Shown here piece by piece: positions 1 to 5,107 of a DNA stretch of 5,107 bases. The translations under genes were made by a program, and so were the position numbers. The DNA is taken from positions 1-5,107 of the forward strand of contig JAJXEL010000092.1 of the NCBI GenBank assembly GCA_021639925.1. The letters are read 5' to 3'. The notes under the pieces are model-generated. The model was not told the origin of the DNA. It saw only the letters and a program-made list of their open reading frames with translations, and ran no database searches. Position 1 is the first letter of the stretch. Each line of letters opens with the position of its first letter. The DNA is from Alphaproteobacteria bacterium. Its GTDB lineage: Bacteria > Pseudomonadota > Alphaproteobacteria > CAAGCB01 > CAG-977.

Positions 1-540
1 GTTCAAGGCTGGATAAATCACAATAATTATACGGGTTTTGTTTATACTGATTTGTTTACAAAGCTTATGGATGATGGCGGATACACAACATCAGTTAATC
101 AATATCCAGACGGCAAAAGTCCTTTTGGTATTTATGATATGTCCGGTAACACCTGGGATTGGACAAGTTCTGACATAATAGCAGAAAATGGTGCGGAAAA
201 AGGTCAGACAGTAAAAGCAATTAAAGGCGGTTCCTGGTATGCTACGGCGAATTCTTGTAAAGTAACAATGCGAGGAGAAGGCAGACGCCCGCAAAGTGGA
301 TATAATACAGTTGGTTTTAGGGTTGTTGCAATAAAAAATGACGGAACCAGCCAAAATTACGCTACCCAACAAAATAGTACAGAAAACAATACGAACAGAA
401 TTCAAAAAAATTATAGAAATAATACTTTTTCACATGGAAATACACGCCCCGAGCCGCCCAAAGACAAAAACGGCCACTATATGAAACCGCCGCAAGGGGA
501 CACAAATAGAATAGTTCCTCCTCGTTACAAAAATTACTAA
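1..540 (+). CDS. FGE-sulfatase (SUMF1) domain protein, 3' part
   Basis: The frame is open from base 1 to the TAA at 538-540, so this is the last 179 residues of a gene that starts outside the window; the TTG at 52 is internal. The C-terminal half of a formylglycine-generating-enzyme (SUMF1, C-type-lectin-like) fold is clear: PFGIYDMSGNTWDWT (window residues 41-55), KGGSW (75-79), and TVGFRVV (103-109) as the last core strand. In human FGE the active site uses Cys336 and Cys341 in GGSYMCHKSYC. Aligned here, GGSWYATANSC keeps the second (Cys86) but has Ala81 in place of the first, so sulfatase activation through the usual Cys pair is doubtful. Other members of the fold are binding proteins or oxidases. 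The last ~68 residues are an Asn-, Pro- and Arg-rich low-complexity tail outside the domain. The gene is more AT-rich than those to its right. The fold assignment is firm; the function is open. Confidence -1.
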   Translation, partial: VQGWINHNNYTGFVYTDLFTKLMDDGGYTTSVNQYPDGKSPFGIYDMSGNTWDWTSSDIIAENGAEKGQTVKAIKGGSWYATANSCKVTMRGEGRRPQSGYNTVGFRVVAIKNDGTSQNYATQQNSTENNTNRIQKNYRNNTFSHGNTRPEPPKDKNGHYMKPPQGDTNRIVPPRYKNY

Positions 541-846
541 CAAATTAACAGTGGGGTGTAATTTGACACATCCTGCTGAATGTTAACTGTATCTTAAACA
601 GGTAGGTTAGGCTTTTAATGCAACAACTGAATATTTTGAAATTAGTCTTGACAATTTGCTAGTATTTACAGGTACGTTTGGGGATTTTAGGGTGAAATAT
701 ATTTACCCCTTGGTCATTAAAAGACCGTTTTGACCGTTTTCATATCACTGCGTTTGATTATTTCCTCCCCCTGAAATCTGCTCACAAAGCCGAATACCCA
801 AAATAATCGCACCATCTGACCTAGTCAAAACACTCAAAAAAATACA
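541..846. other. AT-rich intergenic stretch, no gene seen
   Basis: No reading frame here looks like a protein. Small structures only: an imperfect hairpin at 690-708 (stem of about 7 pairs with one G-T, loop ATATA), not followed by a T tract and so not a clear terminator, and a perfect 9-bp tandem GACCGTTTT at 723-731 and 732-740. A promoter-like pair on the minus strand (TTGACT at 823-828, 17-base spacer, TATTTT at 800-805) faces the FGE-like gene, but no gene follows it. No terminator is visible after the stop at 540. Confidence -1.
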
Positions 847-1022
847 TAGTACCCGCAGGGGGATTAGTTTTTTCTTCCTTCCAGCTGGACCTGTTCACCC
901 CGCCGGGAGGGCGTTCCCCCCGTACGGCTGCTGCCCGCAGGGGGATTAGTTTTTTCTTTCTTCCGGCCGGACCTGTTCACCCCGCCGGGAGGGCGTTTCC
1001 CCCGTACGGGTAGTACCTGCCA
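847..1022. repeat. 82-bp tandem repeat, two full units and a partial third
   Basis: Unit 1 is 847-928, unit 2 is 929-1010, and a third start (TAGTACCTGCC) at 1011-1021 runs straight into the duplicated terminator. The two full units differ at about 8 of 82 positions, only 4 of them within the core of 76 (852-927 and 934-1009). Each unit holds a 10-bp palindrome (TCCAGCTGGA at 880-889; TCCGGCCGGA at 962-971), a hairpin CGCC-GGGAG-GGCG (901-913; 983-995) and the palindrome CCGTACGG (920-927; 1002-1009). GGGGG near the start can pair with CCCCC near the end, so each unit could fold as one branched hairpin. It does not code, and there are no short regular repeats with spacers as in CRISPR. Confidence -1.
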
Positions 1023-1078
1023 TAAAAAAAAGCCCGCTTTCGCAGGCTTTTTTTAATGGCGGGAGTGACGGGGCCCGA
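1021..1078 (-). repeat. Duplicate of tRNA-Asp 3' end plus terminator
   Basis: These 58 bp match 1229-1287 with only three differences: A1024 against T1232, a 7-base against an 8-base T run, and C1075 against T1284. The shared stretch covers the terminator hairpin with its A and T tracts and the last ~22 bases of the tRNA gene including CCA (TGG at 1057-1059), as far as the T loop. The rest of the tRNA is absent, so this copy cannot be a functional tRNA. A direct repeat of a tRNA 3' end is the classical mark of integration at a tRNA gene, but partial tandem duplication would look the same. Confidence -1.
1024..1054 (-). terminator. Duplicated intrinsic terminator
   Basis: Read on the minus strand, AGCCTGC-GAAA-GCGGGCT forms a 7-bp stem (one G-U) closed by a GAAA tetraloop and followed by eight T; the stem arms are 1031-1037 and 1042-1048. 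On the plus strand the same stem has one C-A mismatch and is also followed by a T tract, so it may work in both directions. It is a near-identical copy of the terminator that follows the genuine tRNA-Asp. Confidence -1.
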
Positions 1079-1228
1079 GGCTGCCGCCTCTTCGTTCAGC
1101 GACATCTAAACTTGCTTCGGGCGGCTGCCGCCTCCCTCGCGCGTTAAGATGACTGCTGGGCTTGCAGACAAAAACAGCTTCACTGTTTTTGCTTAGCGCC
1201 CCCTTCCGGGTTCTCGCCCCTTGCCCCG
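1079..1228. other. Hairpin-rich element between the two tRNA-end copies
   Basis: No coding frame is seen. The stretch is dense in self-complementary segments: GAGGC-TGCC-GCCTC (1077-1090), GGCGGC-T-GCCGCC (1120-1132), and a compact three-way junction at 1141-1199. In that junction GCGTTAAG (1141-1148) pairs with CTTAGCGC (1192-1199), enclosing CTGC/GCAG (1153-1156, 1164-1167) and CAAAAACAG/CTGTTTTTG (1169-1177, 1183-1191, loop CTTCA). The 12-base word GGCTGCCGCCTC occurs twice (1079-1090, 1123-1134). On the minus strand the segment starts with TGCGGGG, like the sequence at the tRNA-Asp 5' end, and leads into the duplicated tRNA 3' end; GCGGGG can pair with TCCCGC there. It may be a structured RNA or a small repeat element; no known family is recognised. 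Confidence -1.
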
Positions 1229-1287
1229 CATTAAAAAAAGCCCGCTTTCGCAGGCTTTTTTTTAATGGCGGGAGTGACGGGGCTCGA
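1229..1287 (-). repeat. Second (parental) copy of the tRNA-end/terminator repeat
   Basis: This is the partner of 1021-1078, offset by 208-209 bp. It lies in the intact tRNA-Asp gene and its terminator, so it is most likely the original from which the left copy was made. Confidence -1.
1233..1263 (-). terminator. Intrinsic terminator of tRNA-Asp
   Basis: It begins 2 bases after the encoded CCA on the minus strand. The stem arms are 1239-1245 and 1250-1256 with loop GAAA, flanked by A and T runs; transcripts from the tRNA promoter would end in a run of U. The plus-strand version has one C-A mismatch, so the hairpin may act in both directions. Confidence -1.
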
Positions 1288-1343
1288 ACCCGCGACCTTC
1301 GGCGTGACAGGCCGACGCTCTAACCAAACTGAGCTACACCCCC
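1266..1343 (-). tRNA. tRNA-Asp (anticodon GTC)
   Basis: The reverse complement folds into a full cloverleaf of 78 nt. The acceptor GGGGGTG pairs with CACTCCC (one G-U); the D stem is GCTC/GAGC with a GG-containing loop; the anticodon stem is TCGGC/GCCGA with loop CTGTCAC giving GTC; the variable loop is 5 nt; the T stem is GCGGG/CCCGT with loop TTCGAGC. The discriminator is G73 and CCA is encoded. It has its own promoter-like sequence just upstream and a terminator just downstream, so it looks like a single-gene transcription unit placed after glucokinase. Confidence -1.
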
Positions 1344-1355
1344 GCAACAGAAACG

Positions 1356-1384
1356 TTTATATAGATATCCGATTGGCTTTGCAA
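1356..1384 (-). promoter_or_regulatory. Sigma70-type promoter of tRNA-Asp
   Basis: On the minus strand, TTGCAA (1379-1384), a 17-base spacer and TATAAA (1356-1361) lie 12 bases before the mature tRNA 5' end, leaving a leader of about 5 nt. The -35 box lies in the short gap after the glucokinase stop. An alternative -10 (TATATA, 15-base spacer) overlaps it. This is inferred from box match and position only. Confidence -1.
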
Positions 1385-1393
1385 GACTTTTTT

Positions 1394-2371
1394 TTAATTA
1401 TCCGTATTTTTTTGTATCAACCCCGAAAGTCCCAGAAAAGCCGGGTAATCCAAAGTCATCACATACGTCGGAATACGCGACAAATAAGACGTAAAACGGC
1501 CTTTGGCTTCGAATCTGATTCTGAATGACGACTCCTTAAACATATTCAACAATCCGTCGCGCGGAATGATCCCGCCGGCGATATAAACGCCGCCCAATGC
1601 TCCCGCCGTCAGGGCCAGATTGCCCGCCAGCGTCCCCAACAGCCCGAACATCATCTGAACGGCTTCCCGGCACAACGTGTCGCCGGACAAAGCCCGTTTC
1701 GAAATTTCTTCCGGCGGCAAAGAAACGCTTTCCTCCCCGCGCAAAGTCAAAAGTGTCCTGTATAAATTTGTCAGCCCCATTCCCGAAACAACCCGTTCTG
1801 CGGAAACATGGCCGTATTCCTGACGCAGCGACGCAATAACGCGTTCTTCTTCCGGAAAAGGCGCCGGCATCGTCGCATGACCGCCCTCGCTGGCCAAAGC
1901 TTTCCATGTCCCGTCCGGTTCGGGAACCAAAATCGAAACGCCTAATCCCGTCCCCGGCCCGACGACAGCGATCGGAAACCCTTTGGCCGCCTGCCCCGCG
2001 CCGATTTTTACTTTTTGATTTTCGGACAACAAAGGCACCGCCAGCGCCTGAGCCACAAAATCGTTCACTACCGTTAAAGAATCCAGTTCCAATGCCCGTT
2101 TCAACCCGGAAATTGAAAAGCTCCAGTCACAATTCGTCATCGTAACAATATCGTCCAAAACAGGACAAGCCACGGCAAAAGCCGCCGTTTTAATCGCAGG
2201 ACCCTGATACCGAATCCGTTTTAAATACTCTCTGGCCGCCGATTCCAAAGAATCGTAATCCCGGCACAAAAGCGTCAGCGGAGAAATAAATTCGCCCGCC
2301 GCGGAACACAATGCGAACCGCGCATTTGTCCCCCCGACGTCGGCAATTAAACCTACAGAAATATCCGGCAT
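1394..2371 (-). CDS. glk: Glucokinase, Glk family
   Basis: ATP-dependent cytoplasmic glucokinase (EC 2.7.1.2), making glucose 6-phosphate at the entry to glycolysis, pentose-phosphate or Entner-Doudoroff routes. The 325 residues fit the family length. Visible are the phosphate-binding ADVGGTNARFAL (10-21), ACPV plus TMTNCDW (68-83), the catalytic Asp in VVNDF (D104), GPGTGLG (138-144), SEGGHA with sugar-binding E162 and H165, GHVSAERVVSG with E192, and the C-terminal GNLAL...GGVYIAGGI segment. It is of the Glk type, not ROK: the ROK cysteine-rich zinc motif is absent. I chose the ATG at 2369-2371 because AAAGGA (2378-2383) sits 6 bases upstream and conservation starts there; a TTG-started extension of 16 residues has no family support. 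It lies 66 bp after the IscX-like gene, so co-transcription is possible; a weak promoter-like TTGACG (2414-2419) also exists in the gap. Confidence -1.
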   Translation of the reverse strand: MPDISVGLIADVGGTNARFALCSAAGEFISPLTLLCRDYDSLESAAREYLKRIRYQGPAIKTAAFAVACPVLDDIVTMTNCDWSFSISGLKRALELDSLTVVNDFVAQALAVPLLSENQKVKIGAGQAAKGFPIAVVGPGTGLGVSILVPEPDGTWKALASEGGHATMPAPFPEEERVIASLRQEYGHVSAERVVSGMGLTNLYRTLLTLRGEESVSLPPEEISKRALSGDTLCREAVQMMFGLLGTLAGNLALTAGALGGVYIAGGIIPRDGLLNMFKESSFRIRFEAKGRFTSYLSRIPTYVMTLDYPAFLGLSGLIQKNTDN

Positions 2372-2377
2372 TTGTTT

Positions 2378-2383
2378 TCCTTT
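2378..2383 (-). promoter_or_regulatory. Ribosome binding site of glk
   Basis: AAAGGA on the minus strand, 6 bases before the ATG at 2371. It decides the start in favour of this ATG over the in-frame TTG at 2419. Confidence -1.
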
Positions 2384-2437
2384 CTTTTCATTAAAAAAAG
2401 AATGCCACAACGCCGTCAAAAGTAAATATAAATAAAA

Positions 2438-2686
2438 TTAAATATAAGCGTCCGGAACATCGCCGGCGTCATCAACGCCGTTTTGAACAACCGACCACGC
2501 CGATTTTACAGCCCAGAAATATACCTTATCGTCCGGCAAATCAGGCAGCCCGGCAGCCGAATCCAAAGATAACAGCATTTCCTTCAGCCTGTTATCCCGC
2601 AATGACAGTAAATCCGTCCCCGGATATTTTTCTTCTAAACTCTGCGCCCAAAACTGAATATTGTCCCAACCGACTTTATCGTTCAT
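2438..2686 (-). CDS. Small acidic protein, possibly IscX-like
   Basis: 82 residues, no signal peptide, no membrane segment and no cysteine. The pattern W7...L17-E-E-K-Y-P22...D25...L29-R30, then L34/L38/L41, a PDLPDD stretch (48-53) and a final helix AVKSAW (59-64) recalls IscX (Fe-S_assembly family), a small helical acidic protein that binds IscS and iron in the Isc pathway. It is longer than typical IscX (about 66 residues), has a 17-residue tail ending DAYI, and the usual RFTDLH motif is reduced to LRDNRL, so the assignment is tentative. No other isc gene is in the window. The ATG overlaps the end of the nuclease gene by 11 bp, and its GGAGGA site (2690-2695) lies within that gene, which points to translational coupling. 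Confidence -1.
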   Translation of the reverse strand: MNDKVGWDNIQFWAQSLEEKYPGTDLLSLRDNRLKEMLLSLDSAAGLPDLPDDKVYFWAVKSAWSVVQNGVDDAGDVPDAYI

Positions 2687-4304
2687 AATTCCTCCGGTTC
2701 ATCAGGGAAACAACCTGCGATAAAGTCTGTTTCTGGCGGTAATCCGCAATTTTCCGCATTGCCTGTTCCTGACGGGCCTGCAGCTGCGAATGGTCATTTG
2801 CCGCCGTGCTGTACCCGTTATCGCCGACCTTGACGGCAGACACAACCAAAGACCCGTCCGGCTGCGGCTGATGTTTGACGCCAAACCATTGCGGCGTTTT
2901 CATTTCAATAACACGGCAGCCGTTTTCCCGGTCAATGGCGACGGTTGAACCGTTATGCGGATAAACCGGCAAAGTCTGAAAGCCGTTTCCGGCAGCCAGA
3001 CGGTTGAACCGTTCGGCTTTTTCAGCGGAACAATGCATCGGCGCCACCGTTTTCGGACAAATATGACGGGCTATTTTCTTAAAATCATCGGCCTGAGCAT
3101 GGCCGGAACCGTATATTTTCGGATTCTGACGGCTCGTAACGACTTTTATGCCCGAAAATTTTTTCGATTTCAGCAGCAAATGCAGCTTTTCGTTTTTATC
3201 GCCGCTGGTCGGGGCGATCACAACAGCATCGTCCTGCATGGCGAAACGATTGTTTTTTTCCTGCAAATACTGAATAAACGGGGAATTTTTTTCCATATAA
3301 ATGCCGGTCGTAATCGTTACGCTGTTTTTCAAATCGACAGATCCGGCTTCTTTGCCCGCGGCGCTGACAATTTTAATATCCGGACATTTTTCCTGCAAAT
3401 CATACCCGGACAATTTTAACGCCATAATATTGCTGTCCATAGACGCGCCGCCGTTAATAATGATGTCGCGGCCGGCCGCCCGAGCCGCGCAGACAACCGA
3501 AGCCAGACGTTCCATGTGCGCCGCCGGCAAAGCCGCGATCACCTGCCGGCCGGTATGTTCTTTAAACAATTTTTCATACGCGCTGTAAATTTCGGATTCA
3601 TAAGCGGCGCGCCCTTTTAAATGCGTCGCCGTCGCGTCGAACGTCATCAGATCAACCCCGCCGTTCCGCGCTATTTTGCCATAAGACGAAAGATCAACCC
3701 CCTGCCCTAAAAACGACGTTTCGTCCGCCTTGGTATCCCCTGAATGAAAAACAGCCCCTTCTTCATTGGAAATTTTAAAACTGAAACAACCCGGAATGGA
3801 ATGTGACGCGGGAAAAACTTCAACCGCCATGCTGCCGACCCGCACAATATCGCCGGCGGACAACGGTTTCATTTCCGGCCACGTTTCCTTTTTAATGCCG
3901 TTGTCAATCAACCCTTTGCGCAATGCGTTCAGCGTGTATTCCGATCCGTACACCGCCGGCAGCTTTGCCCCCATGCGCAGATATTCGTAAATCCCTGAAA
4001 TATGATCCGAATGGCAGTGCGTTAAAAAAACGGCCTGAGCCTCATTATCAGGTTGTTTTTGCCCCGGAACGTTCAGACAGTCGTCTAAAGCGGGCACAAC
4101 TTTATTAAAAGCGCCGCCCAGAAAATCCCACGGCGTTTCATGCTGTCCCATATCGACAATCAGAGTCGATTTTTCCAGTTTTCCCGTCTGTTTATCTTGC
4201 GTTACCGATGAAAACGTATGACAGCTGGCCCAGATATCTTTGGCATTGTTGCCGCCGCGAGGCGTCCAAAATAATCCCGTCTGCCGATTTTGATCCAAGG
4301 ACAT
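2676..4304 (-). CDS. Divergent RNase J-like beta-CASP metallo-hydrolase
   Basis: Predicted cytoplasmic zinc-dependent ribonuclease of 542 residues. Metallo-beta-lactamase motifs: LTHCHSDH (94-101; H96, H98, D100, H101), SHSIPG (H168) and HSGD (D190). The beta-CASP part follows: motif A TFDAT (D223), motif B AALPAAH (H263), motif C GSGHAQ (H402), and the RMMBL-type APMHCS (H424). Metal ligands and beta-CASP residues are therefore intact. RNase J acts in RNA decay and maturation, and ordinary alphaproteobacterial RNase J is of similar size. Here the N-terminus (RGGNNAKDIWASCH) departs from the usual LGG(V/A)GEIG motif, and the end (about 480-542) is a Gln/Arg-rich tail, so it is more likely a divergent paralogue than the housekeeping enzyme. 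Start: the ATG at 4304 is preferred because the promoter at 4338-4366 leaves a leader of about 27 nt with a weak GGGAA; the ATG at 4322 would add 6 residues but have almost no leader. Confidence -1.
   Translation of the reverse strand: MSLDQNRQTGLFWTPRGGNNAKDIWASCHTFSSVTQDKQTGKLEKSTLIVDMGQHETPWDFLGGAFNKVVPALDDCLNVPGQKQPDNEAQAVFLTHCHSDHISGIYEYLRMGAKLPAVYGSEYTLNALRKGLIDNGIKKETWPEMKPLSAGDIVRVGSMAVEVFPASHSIPGCFSFKISNEEGAVFHSGDTKADETSFLGQGVDLSSYGKIARNGGVDLMTFDATATHLKGRAAYESEIYSAYEKLFKEHTGRQVIAALPAAHMERLASVVCAARAAGRDIIINGGASMDSNIMALKLSGYDLQEKCPDIKIVSAAGKEAGSVDLKNSVTITTGIYMEKNSPFIQYLQEKNNRFAMQDDAVVIAPTSGDKNEKLHLLLKSKKFSGIKVVTSRQNPKIYGSGHAQADDFKKIARHICPKTVAPMHCSAEKAERFNRLAAGNGFQTLPVYPHNGSTVAIDRENGCRVIEMKTPQWFGVKHQPQPDGSLVVSAVKVGDNGYSTAANDHSQLQARQEQAMRKIADYRQKQTLSQVVSLMNRRNYER
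2690..2695 (-). promoter_or_regulatory. Ribosome binding site of the IscX-like gene
   Basis: A strong GGAGGA on the minus strand, 3 bases before the ATG at 2686 and inside the 3' end of the nuclease coding region. It fixes the start and allows re-initiation after the upstream stop at 2676-2678. Confidence -1.
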
Positions 4305-4337
4305 TTTTATTTCCCGATACATAACAACTTTAAAAAC

Positions 4338-4366
4338 AGTATACGAAGATCAAAAGCGCTTATCAA
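4338..4366 (-). promoter_or_regulatory. Sigma70-type promoter of the nuclease run
   Basis: On the minus strand, TTGATA (4361-4366), exactly 17 bases, then TATACT (4338-4343); each box matches consensus at 5 of 6 positions. Transcription would start near 4331. It separates the nuclease/IscX-like/glk run from the transglycosylase gene, which ends 28 bp before the -35 box. No strong terminator is visible in the gap, so read-through from upstream remains possible. Confidence -1.
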
Positions 4367-4394
4367 GTTTTTTGTCTAAATCCGTCAAAATTTT

Positions 4395-5107
4395 CTATTC
4401 GCTTTTTGTCTTTGGAATGGCGTCTTCAAAAATCGGTTCGTCCTGCGGTTTGGCTTTTTTCCGGGCCATGTATTCTTCCAGCTTTTCTTTGCGCCACTGG
4501 GCGGCCATTTCCCGGCTTTCCGGGGATCCGGGCTTGATCGTATCCACTGATTTTTTATGGATTTTCTTTTTGATCTGTTCAACCTTTTTGTTCAGACGGC
4601 TGACCGTTTCTTTTGACACGTCTTTAACGGCCGCCTGCTTTTCCGGCTGGGCGGGATTGCCGTATTTAGACAAACGATTCCAGGTTTCCAACAGTTTATC
4701 TTCATACTTAAACGCTTTATGCACCGTTTTGGAATGATAACGCGTCGCCGCTTCGCCCCACGATTTCGTTTCCTGATAATTCCGTTTTAAAAAATCGGCC
4801 GCATAAGCGACATTTTTCCGCGGATCCAGAGCGTCTTCGATACTGTCAAAAGCCTCCGGGTGATATTTCAGATTAATCTGCATGCACCCGACGTCAATAT
4901 TTTCGACGCCTTGTTTTTGCAATTCCCTGACCGCGTCCAAAGCTTCCTGTTTGGAATTATAAAATTTGCCGTTTCCTTCAGCCGTTACCGTCCACGGCCA
5001 GGAAACGCCGGACGGGTATTTTTTTGAATAACGGCCGCTTTCCACCAAAGCGATCGCGCTGAGCAGATTTGTCTGAATCCGTTCCCTTTTTTCCAGCCGG
5101 GCGGCTT
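4395..5107 (-). CDS. Lytic transglycosylase (SLT domain), 5' end outside window
   Basis: The frame is open through the right edge; the TTG at 5048 is internal because the residues before it (IQTNLLSAIALVESG) belong to the domain. About 237 residues are visible. They show the catalytic Glu in LVESGRY (codon 5040-5042), WPWTVTAEGNG, the NIDVGCMQINL core, an HPEAF segment, DPRKNVAYAADFLKR, and AATRYHS. Such enzymes cleave peptidoglycan glycan strands to 1,6-anhydro-muramoyl ends, usually in the periplasm; a signal peptide would lie outside the window. After the domain comes a tail of about 100 residues, rich in Lys and Glu, with helical or coiled-coil character (VSRLNKKVEQIKKKI), ending in a charged segment. 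Cell-wall remodelling or assembly of an envelope-spanning machine are both possible; the window does not decide. Confidence -1.
   Translation of the reverse strand, partial: AARLEKRERIQTNLLSAIALVESGRYSKKYPSGVSWPWTVTAEGNGKFYNSKQEALDAVRELQKQGVENIDVGCMQINLKYHPEAFDSIEDALDPRKNVAYAADFLKRNYQETKSWGEAATRYHSKTVHKAFKYEDKLLETWNRLSKYGNPAQPEKQAAVKDVSKETVSRLNKKVEQIKKKIHKKSVDTIKPGSPESREMAAQWRKEKLEEYMARKKAKPQDEPIFEDAIPKTKSE

Noticed and set aside
91..405. Minus-strand frame opposite the FGE-like gene, with hydrophobic stretches
   Set aside because: The plus strand has a clear conserved domain; the hydrophobic look follows from reading AT-rich codons in reverse.
551..575. Possible end of an insertion sequence (GTGTAATTTGACAC)
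   Set aside because: No matching inverted end, target-site duplication or transposase remnant is visible in the window.
563..680. TTGACA boxes at 563-568 and 648-653 as plus-strand promoters
   Set aside because: Neither has an acceptable -10 box at 16-18 bases, and no gene follows on the plus strand.
847..1022. CRISPR array
   Set aside because: The repeat unit is 82 bp, directly tandem, with no unique spacers and only two full copies.
1021..1078. A second tRNA gene
   Set aside because: Only the 3' end is present; no anticodon arm, D arm or complete T arm can be formed.
1265..1528. Plus-strand frame of 87 codons (begins MAGVTGLEPATFG)
   Set aside because: It is the antisense reading of tRNA-Asp and the end of glk; this style of false protein arises wherever such a tRNA is translated on the wrong strand.
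2372..2419. N-terminal extension of glucokinase from a TTG at 2419
   Set aside because: The extra 16 residues have no family counterpart, and the ATG at 2371 has a good ribosome site.
1536..3990. Several further frames of 60-154 codons on either strand inside glk and the nuclease gene
   Set aside because: They are shadows of the well-supported minus-strand genes, with no family motifs and no ribosome sites of their own.

Overview
The window looks like a piece of an alphaproteobacterial chromosome with moderate GC. The tRNA-Asp has the usual bacterial form with an encoded CCA. The glucokinase is of the Glk (not ROK) type, and the lytic transglycosylase carries motifs (WPWTV, IDVGCMQINL, RYHS) that I associate with alphaproteobacterial SLT proteins. 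The lineage is inferred from protein style only; an uncultured, possibly host-associated Rhodospirillales-like bacterium would fit. Genes from the tRNA rightwards are all on the minus strand and share one codon style. The left end (1-540) is visibly more AT-rich and is on the plus strand.

Layout: (1) 1-540 is the 3' part of a gene for an FGE-sulfatase/SUMF1-fold protein with an Asn-rich tail and without one of the two catalytic cysteines of true formylglycine-generating enzymes. (2) 541-1265 has no gene. It starts with about 300 AT-rich bases, then holds a repeat cluster: an 82-bp tandem repeat (two full units and a third start, 847-1022), followed directly by a copy of the tRNA-Asp terminator plus tRNA 3' end (1021-1078), about 150 bp of hairpin-rich DNA (1079-1228), and the genuine terminator and tRNA-Asp(GTC) (1233-1343). 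(3) 1394-4304 is a minus-strand run: a divergent RNase J-like beta-CASP nuclease, an 11-bp overlapping small IscX-like protein, and glucokinase. A good sigma70-type promoter (TTGATA-17-TATACT) precedes the nuclease. (4) 4395-5107 is the 3' part of a lytic transglycosylase gene that runs off the right edge.

The nuclease and the small protein are probably translationally coupled. Glucokinase follows after 66 bp and may be co-transcribed, but nothing in sequence shows a shared pathway. The part least explained by known features is the repeat cluster beside tRNA-Asp: duplicated tRNA 3' end and terminator, a foldable three-way-junction element, and tandem units in which a central palindrome is kept by paired changes. 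It could be an old integration site, a small non-autonomous repeat element, or a structured RNA with tRNA-derived ends.
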